The notes below the pieces were generated by a model, which had not been told where the DNA came from, searched no databases, and worked only from the letters and a program-made list of their open reading frames with translations. The position numbers were made by a program, and so were the translations under genes. From assembly GCA_019648995.1 (NCBI GenBank), contig BLXT01001848.1:2776510-2826286 (forward strand): DNA of 49,777 nucleotides, written 5' to 3'. The stretch is from Plakobranchus ocellatus (lineage: Eukaryota; Mollusca; Gastropoda; Plakobranchidae). The number at the start of each line of letters is the position of its first letter. Position 1 is the first letter of the stretch. Positions 12,201-24,800 of this stretch are shown in pieces.

Positions 12201-14678
12201 ATCACTGGGCTCGTGCATATCTTGCCGTGGCACCAGGCACCACAGGCATGGATATGTGCCTTGTGGACAAAAGAGGCCATATATGTTGCACAGAAACTCA
12301 TAATCACCAGTGAGAAAGACTTTGATGGTCTTATCTCTCCAACAATGGGACTGCAGTCCAATAAAATCATTTTCTATGACCTCCTGTAGGAACCTAACCA
12401 TGTTTTCATGTGTGTCACAAACTACTGCTATGGCTATGACTATAGTATTGTGACGTGCATTTGGTTTGGCAGTGTTTGCAATTTGAAGTGTAAATTAGGA
12501 GAATTTTTTTCCATGATCCCTTCCCCCCTCCCTTCGATTTTTAACCAGATCTGATCTTTAGGAATAAAACACTCTTGCTAAGTGAGCCAATTTTGCTTAT
12601 CATAGGAATCTAATAATCTATCTACAAATTTTGGTAAATCTGTTAATGTTATCTATCACATGGTACCTCGTATTTACTAGTCTGATCTTTTCTCTACCTG
12701 TATAGTCTGACACTATTTCTCTTGAACGTTTCCTAACCGATTGTTCATTTTCTTCTATATGCCTAATTTTTAAAGTAAACTGCAGTGTTTCCTACCTTGC
12801 CTTCAGCTCAGGCTCAATTGCTCTTTCAGTGCTACTGTGTAGTGCTTGGATATCTTTAATTGTTGTTTCACTGCAGCCTTTGTTGCTTTGGTATTGTTTT
12901 TAGTTCTGTCTCAAGCTGTGTGTCTGCTGAATTACATGAAGGGTCTGCGATGTGCGTCTTAACATTCTGTAAAATTTTAGCTCGTTTTCTTTTCGTTCAT
13001 GATTTGACTACTTTTGTGTCCTTTCTAGGTTTGATAATTCTCTGAAGTGATATTGACTGTCCTGGTATCTTGCAAAAGATGCTCTGCTTTTTAGGGTCAG
13101 AATTCAGTTTTCTTCTAATGAAATGTGTGGCAAGGCATTCTTCTTGTGCAGATAAAGGTATGTTCTCGGAAAGACTTAATAATTCACTGAATGTTGTATC
13201 ATTTTTTATTATTGGAGATGTTGAACGTCTGTGTTTGTGTCATCTTAATAGGTGTTGACTGTGCAATTTGGAGAGAAGTGATGCAAATGGAATCATGAAC
13301 TTTATTTGCTGTACATGTGATATTTGTCCTAAGACTTGTGCCTGCAGCATTGTTTGTGTGATGTTAAGCTGTGTATGTTGTGTTTGTCCTATCAGAGTAA
13401 GATAAGCCAGTGTTCCTCAAGTCTGTGTTGCATGTGTTTGTGTCAGAGTTTCATTTGTTTTCAAAATATGTGTGATTGTATAACTGGAGATTTCTTGATC
13501 TTGAGAGGAGTTGCCTTTGTTATTAAAAAAAAAAGGGCTGCTTGTTTCTGTGGTGAGGTCTGTCGCACTTAGGAGTATGAAGGTATAGGCCCAGGCGTAG
13601 TTGCTGTTCTTTCCATACAACCATGCATTAAGTTGTTATGATGGCTGCATAATGTATATTGTTGTCGAATTGTTGGTTTGTAGGCGCACCATATCCTTGT
13701 TCTTAAGAAATAGTTGTTTTGCTCTGTTTATGGTAGTCACACTGCGTATTCTGCTAATAGATTTAATCAAAGCAAAACACTTTACACACATAAACTTTGA
13801 ATATGTATCCTCATTGTCTTCATCAACATTTAGTCCATAAATAAGTAAAATGTCTCCGGACAGATGAGCACATTTGTGTAATCTTTTTTTTTTTGTGTTT
13901 CTTTGTAATGCAAACATTACCACAGATTCGACATAGTCCTTGCACACAACGTGTGTGACTCTCAAAGAAATGCTCCATACTGAGTTATCCTAAAGCAAGC
14001 AAAAGAAGTAAAATATAAACAGCTATTTGACATAATTAACTTTTTGTTAACGCGATGCAACTTATTTCAGATGAAGCACAAATATCTATAGATTCAAACA
14101 GAAAAACCGTTTTTAAAATTGCAAGGGCCGTTTTTTTTTAAAGACAATTAAAAAAGATTTGTATAAATATAAAGTGCAATTATGATTATTTATAGGTTAA
14201 TTTAACTTGTAAATGAGACTTACACAGTTCTTTACAGAAACGCTAATTATATGCCATCGTAAAGATCAAATTCACAAGATTAAAATAAGTGGAATAACAA
14301 TGTTGCATTCAGAGTAGTTTTGGCAGTAGAGTGAGGTAAAGAAAGCAGATTTTCGGTTTTATTGTTAGATTCGCCGCTAAAATGCACCTGCATGCACAGT
14401 GCACCGGGATCCCATTACAGGTGCTTGATTGACGGCAGCAGGTGTGATCTGCTATAACTAAGCTTAACTCTCATAAGTCCTAAGCCTTTTGTCAGCCTGG
14501 CTCGCAGCTCACAGCTAAGTTACAAGATACTGGGGGAAATGAGACGCTGTAGATAAGGAAGTTAATATCGCTGTTATTACTACTATGGTTATTTTCAAAT
14601 GTTTTTGCTATTGTCATCATCATCATCATCAGCTTGATCATTATTATTTTCATTATTACTATTAGTATCATTATTATT

Positions 14679-14716
<38 letters not shown>

Positions 14717-17700
14717 CGTTATTGTTGTTCTTCTTCTTCTTCTTACCTCCTAATTATATGAAAGATACTTTTTGAGATGTCTAAGTTTCTCAGTCTCAAA
14801 GCCTTTTTTTATCTGCAAATTCAGGTTTGATTTCGTAAATGTTTTTCGTATTTTTCTTTTAAACAAACAGGAATTGTAAAACCCACTTTTCACTATCTGA
14901 ATGCAATATTTTCCTGTTTTGTGCAATGCTGAATATCACATTTTATGAACTAGCAACATCAAAATAATATAAAGGATGAAAAAGAAATAAAAGTACAAAG
15001 ACATACAATTTATTGCAACAAAAAAGACTTTAAGCTCTGCAGTCATTACAAAACTATTTGCCCTGATCAATCATGAAAGCAAGATCATATTCAATACCAT
15101 TAAGAAAAAATGTGAAAAAAGAAATTGAAGAAGAAATCAATGTTGTCCATATGTTTTCGGCCAAATAGAGGAACACAAGAGCATATTTTTAATGTTCAGA
15201 CCATTTTGGAGAAATGGAGAAGCTATCATGCCAGCTTAATTGACTATTCCAAAACCTTTAACTGCGTTGAGCACAAATCAATGTGGAAAATAATGATGGA
15301 AATGGGATTCTCAAGGCATTAAGTACACTGAATTGAAAATGTATATGAGAAACAGCTAGCTGCTCTTAGAGTAGGAACAGGAGTAAGGCAAATCTGCATT
15401 CTATCACCATAACTATTTAATATTTAAGCAGGAAATATAAATGTGGCAGGTAATGAGCAATGATCAAACTTATAGCAGCCAAGAAAACCCTGGTCATGAC
15501 ACTTTGGATAGTCTGAAAATAAAAGTGAAGAAAATTTTCGGATCACACAGTTCTTTTCTCATCAACACCAGGAGGACTAGTGAAAATTATAAGATCTGTG
15601 AAGAGCCACTGAGAAAACCCAAACCTGTTCCTCATTATAAAAAAGACATAAATTATGAAAACAGACAGAACAAAAAGAAGCACCAACATTTTATAGGGAA
15701 ATGATGTCATTAAGGAGGGAACTGATTTTAAATATTTAGGATGTCTTAATGCCAATGACAATGATGACAACAAATGAAAAGAAGACTTGGGATGCTAACT
15801 AAAAAAAACTCTAAATGCTTCAACATTTGTGAAAGGGAGCTGAAGTTACAAAAAAATTGAAATTTCTGAAATTGTTAATCTTTCCCTTTGTCACATATGG
15901 CTGAGAAACTTGGACCTTCGAAGAGGCAGCTGAAAAAGAGGGTCATCGCATCTGAAAGCAAATGTTACAGGAAATTATTGAGAATGTCATGATCAGAAAA
16001 GAGAACAAATGCATCGATTCTAGAATAACTGATTGCCAAAGAAGATTGGTTACTCAATACCATTGTGAATCACTTAATGAAATACTTTGGTCATGTAAAA
16101 AGGCATGATAGCTTAGAGAGGAACATCTTTGAGAGGAAAGCTGAGGGAAAAAGGCCACCCAAAGAAAAAGTGGAGCCAGGACATCATTGACAGACTCAAC
16201 ACTAGTATCACAGGGTTTGGATGCTTGGTGCAGGGCAGAGATGCTTACACAGTGGCAAGGAACATGCTACTTAAAAGAAAATGGATATGAATTTATGGAT
16301 TGAAAACCATGTTCAATATTGAAAAAAATGACGTAAAAAAATAAGATACCATATATATTTGCTAAGCAAAGAAACTTATTTCTATGTTTGTGGCAGTGAG
16401 GTATCTGTATACTTAAAAAAACATTTTTAATAAAAAAAAAAAAGAAAAAAAGTCTCTCTATTTTAGCTCTGCTGTTATCAAATGAGAACCTGTTTTTTCT
16501 TACTCCTAAATTTTAAAACTTTTCTTCTTGTAAATATGCAACAATGGAAATTTCTTTTCTTCATTGCCAAACTTAAGACATAGATGCAACTGCTTTCTTT
16601 TTGATTCTGGAGTGAAAACTGGTTGAATGGATTTTGAAGAAATTACCACTGCCTCTCCCCCTTCCCCCCAAATTAGAATAAGAATATCAAAATAAGAGTG
16701 TCAAAGAGCTCATCTGATTGGCTCTCTTATCAAAATAATAATGTCAAAATAAAGTTCATGCTAAGTCTGAAACATATCTAAATTCTTTCAAGTTAGCTTT
16801 GATTGCTTGTTCTGCCCAATTAGTGTACATAGTATGATATGTGGTGCAGGCTGTTCATAGACTCAATACTGAGATCATGAAATTTCTTTAAATGTTTGAT
16901 TGTTGCAAAAGCTTAATTCATGCAGTTTTATGTTCCTCTTGTTTCTGCAGCATAACTTGCTTGGCTGCTTTGCAGCGACATGGTGAATGCCTGGCTTTAG
17001 TGAACAAGCGCCTAGAGACTGACCACAACAATCCAGATCTATATATCATGAGGGCTCGGTTGCATGAAATGTTTAGAAATGTAGGCATGAGGAGATTTAA
17101 TCTGCTCTGTTCAACTTTTTTTAAAGGCATATATATGAATTTTTTAAAGTACTTTTCAAATATGATATTTTTGTACTGTTGAAAAGGCCTTCAAATTCTC
17201 TTTCAAATGGTGAAGAAATTTTTGCTTGAGCACATTTCTTCTCAAATTCATGCCTGTTGAAAGTTATCAAGTTAGGTGGCTTCAAAATTCTTAAGATTTG
17301 AGACAATCACATTGAAAGATTAGCAACTTTTTAAGTAAAAAAATTCTTAGCAAGCAGGGTTTGCCTTTATTTCTATATTTATACCCTTATTTCAATGTTG
17401 TATTGATTTTAAAATGATCAGAAACTTTTGACGAAGGCCTAAAAACTTTTTTACTGATCTGCTATTTTCTATATATTTTTCAAAATGAATCATTTTGTGG
17501 GCAGGTAACAAATTGTCTGACTAATTTCATTCTACTTCCACTCAAAAAGTGAAAGAGAATTTGGTATTTTTGTACACATATAACAGCAGTTGTTTATAAT
17601 TATGTGATAAGTGTATGAGAAAGAGAACAAAGAGAGCTGTAGGATTGAATTTAAAAAATATTAGCCATTATAGAAATTCATATTTAGCAAAAAACTCAAC

Positions 17701-20700
17701 AGTAAAATTTAAAATCAAATAAGTTGTATTTCATTGGTCAATGTTTGTATTCCTTGCTGCAAAGGAGAAAACGTATCTACTTTTGGCATCCATACTTATA
17801 GAATGAACTATTTGTCCTTTTTATGATCTCAAGAGTAGGGCCCTCTATCAAATTTTCTTTTTTTTTTGTTTTATGCAGGATGTGACAAATTCTAGATCTA
17901 GCTTTGGAGACTTTGTGGTCAAGTTTGGCCTATATTTCACTTTTTTTTTTTCTTTTTAGTGAAAGAACATCAAACTTGAAATTTCCAAAATATTTGTATA
18001 CACTAATATGTGGCTAGATCCAGGCTGTTTGCCATATTATGGAATTCTACGCCAGTGCTTAATATTGTAAGCATGTAATGTGGCCTAAATTTAGTTATCT
18101 ATTTAGACTACTAGAAGTCTGGTATTTCTTTTTAACAAGTTGTGTAGGCTTTTTTCTCTTCTTGTATTATCCCGTCACATTTTATGCTATGTTTTTTTTT
18201 TGGTCATTATTTCCTGTTCTAGAAAACCAGAGATTAGCAGGAAGAATTTTGTGCCAGAAAAATTGAAGGGATTCACCTGTGAGAGTTAGAACCAGTACAG
18301 TAGAGATTGTAGCGTAGTACTAGAGACCAAATTCTAAGTTTGTTAATGTCCCAGCTTAAGGTACAACACTAATGCACACGCTCAGCACAAACACATGGTT
18401 TAATGGTTCAACAGATTTTTTACTTCATAATTTATATTCATAAGCGCATCTGAGTTCGCCTAAAAACATGCCTTTAGTTCATACCAAAAAATTACTTTGA
18501 TGAAAAAAATCAGTGCCACTTGAAGTTGGAGCGCTGCTTTAATTGCCCATATAAAATCAAGAAGTAAGTAATCAAAGATCCATCACCAGTAGCTTAATAA
18601 ATGTATAAACAAATGGTTCGCTGTTAAACAAATATGATGGGCAAGGTAAAGTCATAATCCAGACCCAGCCTAGGTTTACCTGCAGGGTGAGAAGACAGAC
18701 AGTTACCTTTTCGTTTGCTTTTCTCCAATACAATTTTTTCAGTTTCTGCGAGATCTGGAGTTCTTCAAGTGCTCTTGTGCATGTAAAAGAACTCAATAAC
18801 TCAATGGTCACTTGTATTAGATTTAGATCAAAATCTGAAGTAGTATTACTACTGATTTGGTGGCAGAGGAATTAAAAAAAACGAGAAAAGCAAGCTAGTA
18901 ATAAAAGTTGACTTTGAGTAACAAAAAAATCCTCCTTTCATTTCAATCAACTGCAATAAGTTTATCTCTAATTTTTCAACAGATACATTCAACAAACATG
19001 CAATGAGGAGTGACATTATTGTATTCTTTTTCCACAGACCACCCTGTGCTATTATGATGTCAAAGATGCTATCGTTCTTGATCCTGATCATGAGGAGGCC
19101 AAAGCTATAATGGCAGCTATTGTGAAAAGAGCAAATGCAAGCAAACTTCAGGCCATGCAGCTTAATATAGCAGGAAAACATAGGGAGGCTCTGCAGAAGA
19201 TTTCCATTGCCATAGAAACAAATCCCTCTGTAGCAGATTTTCATGTTTTAAGGTAATATTAAATCAGAATACTTCATCTCCATTTTTGGCAGGTTCACAA
19301 ATTTGTTGTTTCAAGTAAGAAACATTAAATGAAGTTGGTTGAAAATTTTCTTGATATCTCTCTAACCAGAGGCCTACTGCCTATACCAATGACATCATGT
19401 GAAAACTGTCCTACTCTGAAACCACTCACAAAACTCTAACACATCATTTAAAAAACCATCATATCTCAATAACCAATAATGTGATGTGATCAAATCTTCC
19501 ATGTCAGCACCTCTTTTAAGCAATTTTTAAAAACTGTCTATCTCTGGTATACTACAAAACAATTAATTTAAAAGTAATTATGGATAGCTCAAATCAATTC
19601 AATCTGACAAAGAGCACACTGAAATTATTGTAAGTTTAGTTGGATACAGTATAGAAAGCTCTTTTTATCACACACATATGTTCATTTTTGTAGCGGAACA
19701 AGCTATATTTGTGAGCATGTGACAAAAGGTCATTGCAAAAGTGTAATTGGAAGTATAAAAATAAAAATTGAGGTTTGGTTTATTATTAATATTTAAAATC
19801 TGTGTGGATATCCCTTACATGTTTCAGTGTAAGTAACTAAATGGTTACTCTTATCTTTTTTATCAGAACATCGTGCAAATATCTATACTAGTGTCATGTC
19901 CTGTATCACACAGGCCTTCATGACAAAAATATTATAAAAAGTAAGAAAAGTATACAAATACTGCACTTCTAGAAACAAAAATAAATTGATAGATCTTGAA
20001 TATGCTAATGTGATGAAAAGAAATAAAATTAATATAACCACCAAATTAAAACTTATTTAAACAAACTCAAACAATATAGAGTATACATAAAAAAGATTGT
20101 TGTTGGATTGGTTATAATACAATCAATCAAACTATTATTTTGATTTTCTTGCATAAACTAATAAAACAGAAACCAATATTTAACTGGTCTGATTAGATGT
20201 GACAAAATGAATGTGGCGATGTCATCTAGATGAATTGTGCGTGCTGCTAACTCAAGGCTAGACATGATAGATCTTATTTGTCTTCAAGAGTCGCTGTCAA
20301 CATTATTTAGCCATAATGCAATTCTGAAATCATAAATGTTGATAAGAATTAATTAAAACCACTGAATGAAGACAAAACAAAATATTTATCTTCAAAATGG
20401 GGAAATGCTTGCACATGATCATTTGACTATAAATGGAATCTTGTTGGTGTAATTTTTTGCAGTAATCAAATTTTCATGCAATGATGAAAGAACTATTTAT
20501 TACAGTTTACTAAAAGATAATGTCCATATGAAAAAAATCTTGCTCAGAAGTAGTGTAAGGCTCTCAAACAGGCCACACTACAACACCAGATTTCAAACAT
20601 AGTGGAGTGAGCATGACACAGATTATTTTCTAATAAAATATTTCACAAGATTCACATATCCTGGTCTTTTATATTAATCTGAATGTCATCAAAATGACAT

Positions 20701-20993
20701 ACTAGTGGTTTTTTTTTCTTTATTCTTTGAAGAGAAGAGATTTGAAATGCTGCTGGCCCTTGCCTTGTTTTTTATATTTATGTAGAAGAAAAGTGGATAT
20801 TGTCACTTGATCCAAAAAAAAAAAAATTTTTAATTGCAATATGTTTCCACATTTTTACAGTATCTTCATATCTTTTTACGCTGACATACAACATAGAACA
20901 GATCTTTGAAAGCATAAGTTTTTAAAATGTAAATCATTGTATTTATGCCAAATTTTTCTCACAAGCTTATGTGTATTAATGAAAAAAAAACCC

Positions 20994-21029
<36 letters not shown>

Positions 21030-21808
21030 TAGACCACACCTAAACTGAAAACGGCTGAACCCAAAAAAATGGCTAAACCAAAAAGAAATTGAAGAGCTTT
21101 CCGTTTCTCCTCTTATTCTTTCTTATTAAACATGCGGTAAACCGAAAGCGTTGGCTGCCTTAGTATCGCTAAAGCGAAATAAAAACTACCGGGAAAGCCC
21201 AGTCACTGTGCGACCGACACATAAAAAAATATCTTTTTTTTTTTTTACACTCCTTGCCCTTCCCTTTCTTTTGCGCATTACTCCATGCAAACCCAATACT
21301 GTTAGTTACTGGTACCTCACACTACGGTCGGCCAGGCCCGATGTCTGGCTAGTCTAGGTCTATTGCACACACCTGCCCATGCCTTCTCTTTCACCACTCA
21401 GTTACACAGCGGGACCGTGCCAGACACTCCATACATGTCTAGGTCCCGTCAGCGCTAAGCTAAGCAAAATTGTTGCATCACAGCCGGTAATAAAGCCATC
21501 TCTCTTGTGGAGAACTTCAGTACCGGAAAACTTAGGCGACGATGAAATTGTGAAAACTCTATTATAATAGGCGCAATTTCCTTAACTGAAAAAGAAAGAG
21601 AAGGAGATAGAAAATGGATAAAAAAGAGAGAAAGATTCTGGATAGGCTTGTTCATTCACATTTGGTGTGACGATGGATGGGATTGGTTTGACTTAATATT
21701 TCGGAAGTTGGTTACTCTCCGTTGTTAATCTTACTTATTTAATGCACTATGCTTAAACCAAAATAGAAATCATACTCCCTAGAATTTCGGTTTGAACGTG
21801 TTCCACTG

Positions 21809-21840
<32 letters not shown>

Positions 21841-24800
21841 AATACATACACACATATGCATATATTCTTTTGTTTTCACATCAATTTTCTCTCTTCCTGT
21901 AACAAACTAAGATGATAGAGCCTGTGACCACTCATTTGCTTGCAAGACAAGACAAAAAAAAAAAGGAAAGAAAACTAAGCAAGCAGCTTCTGTAATCATT
22001 TGTCATGCACTGCTCATGCTAGAACAACAACCATTGCAACAAAAGAAAAAAATCGACATAAAATCAATAATAAAACAAAAAAAGTGCCAGAACTGTATCA
22101 GTTAGTCACTATATAACAACACTTTTTCTCCTGTGGTAGACAGAAAACAGCTAGATCAGAGACTTAAGGAGATAGAGACCTGGAAATAGTATGACAATTT
22201 AAGAATCCAAGTAAAGAAGAAAGTGGAGAAATGTTTATCTAAATCTTTTTAAACCTCATCTTCAAACTAATTAGCCTACCAAAACTTTTCTTCATGGTCT
22301 TTTTTGTTGTTGATCTGTATAACAACATATTCCTCCATCTGAATTCTACAGAGGTGCTCTCCAAAGAAAGCTGCATGATTTCAATGCGGCCATTGATGAC
22401 TTCCTCTTGGCACTTGATAAATGCAACCATCAGGAAGAGGACCCGGTCTACATTAACTCCCAGCGTCAGCTGCTGCTCACCTACAATGATTTTGCTGTGG
22501 AATGTTTTGGAAAAGGCTTCTATGAGGAGGCAATCATCTTACTTAACAAGGCTATTAAGGGAGAGAAGTCTGAAAAATCACTTTATGTCAACAGGGGAGG
22601 CAAGTATTTAATCTAGTGATTTGAATTTGAAGTGGGCAAGAAAAAAAAACCCAGGGGTCTATTTATAACCAAACACGCAAATAAGAAATGAAATAATCGT
22701 TTAAATGAATGCACAGATAATAACAAGTGAGCATAGATAATGATTAACATAATATTTCTCAGGCTCTTTCCTTTTATTTTATTTGCCCAAATAAAAAGAT
22801 TTTTTTCTTTATTATTTTATGTTCTTTCTGTATCCTGACTTAGCATTTTGTCTGTCAAAGCAGCTACCTTTCCAATTCTGATGATATCTTCAAAGTTTAC
22901 CTCAACTTTACAATTGATTTTTGCGTTTTTTCTCCACAAGGTTACAGTTCTCATTTGAGTTATTTTGACCATGTTAAAATGACACCAATATTTCTGTTCC
23001 ATTATTGACTTTAAGTGGATTGTTTACAGACTGCTTCTTCAAGCAAAGTGAGCTGACCTTTGCTCTTCAGGATTATCACCAGGCCCTGGAGCTTGATTCC
23101 CTGGATGCTGCAGTCAAGTCCCGTATTTCAGTTGTACACAATGAGTTTGGCGTGGAACAGTACCAAGAAAAGAACTACAAGGTCAAGATACATTCACGTG
23201 AATTCAAGATTAATTCAAAATTGCTTGAAAGAATCTTTGACCTATAGAGTTCCACTAAACAAAGTTTATCATCATTTTGATGCAATATTGATTTAAACAT
23301 GCATAGCTATATATTTTCATCCTAGAAAAGAGGCATTGATATATTTTCAAGTGTACTATCACCAAGGTATCCAATGAAAAAAAATATTGTGATGAAACTG
23401 AAAGCTGCAGCTGATATATTGAAATGAGATTAGAATATAGTGTTACATCCACAGGAAGTCAGGCTTCTGTCAATTGTAGCTAATTTTTTCCCTTATAAAT
23501 AGCAAATTTATGTTGATAAAGCTTATCCAGATGTTGAGATGATTATAAAGCTGTATGTCCTGGGTTATATAGTTCTTATCTCAGATGTCAGTTTTTTCCA
23601 CCCTGTAGCTCCTCTCAATGATTTTGATCATAGCCTGATTTTCTCTTGCTATGTATCACTCAATATAACAGATCGATTTGGATATTGCCTCATAGAGGCT
23701 GGCTCAACATATGCTGGATCTGCCATATGTTTTCAAATTATCTCCCTTATGATCTATGTAAACCTGAAGACTTATCAATAACATATTTTCGTTTTCTCAG
23801 TTATTTCTGAAGATCCATGATATAACACTTTGTTTCCATGGTGTTATATCATATTTCTGAAATATGATATTTAATTTAACATAATTCCTTGCAGTCTTGG
23901 AGTTTTTTTGACTTCTTGTTCTAATGATACTTCTGCGTCTTAACTATGAATAGATGTACACAAGTGAAGAGTTTTTTTTGCTGCTCGGAGATCAAAATAA
24001 TACTGTTGAGGAAAGTCTGTTAAGGAAACAAGGAAATAGTTTTATGAAAACTAATCCTCACAAAAGCATGCAAGAAAGGACCTAAGAGACCAAAAAGTAG
24101 ATATAAGAGAGATACTAGATCAGGCACCAAATATATGAATAATTTTGTTACATAGTTGAATAGAAGGTAAAAAATGGGACTTAACTTAGGCATCAACATA
24201 TGCTAAATATTAATATATGCAATGGCTAAGTAAGTGGAATGCAATATAATCGTTGCTCTTATATCTGTTACAAACCAGGAGGCAGAGGCCAAGTTCACCC
24301 TGGCACTCCAGTACAACCCCCAGGTGGGACAGTACTATATTTCCAGGTCAAGAGCTCGTTACATGATGGAGGTAAGGCTTCAATGAATTTAATGTAGAGT
24401 TGTTAGGAGCAAACTTCACTTTCCCTTTTATTTACACAGTCTTTTACATGTGATAAAAGTTTATTGTCTACGTTTTCTGTGGAGTGTAAGGGACTTACAT
24501 ATTTTTGTGAATTGTATGAATACAAGGAACAGCTGTTCAAAACTGTGCAAACTTTCTTTCATGAGAACCTTCTCAGGAAATATACATGAAAACTGTGATG
24601 TCATATGATGCTTCTCAATAAAGAGAAACAAATAAAAGAAAGCTTAGCATTTCTGATGCTAAAGCCTGTTATAAAACCCTACAGGCTCTCTTCATCTTTT
24701 TATTATCATTCTATATGCCACTCATCGTCTGTCTTCCAGTCTCTTGAATTCTTTAATCCCTCTTTCCCCTTTCTTCCTTCTTTTGCTTTTATCTCTCTGT

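Noticed and set aside
12089..12389. Plus-strand frames at 12089-12313 and 12192-12389
   Set aside because: They are opposite-strand shadows of the GDYEFL...CLWC coding block.
14381..14530. Terminal inverted repeat of the RAG1-like element
   Set aside because: I compared it by eye with 9960-11300 and found no convincing inverted match, so I kept it only as a weak feature.
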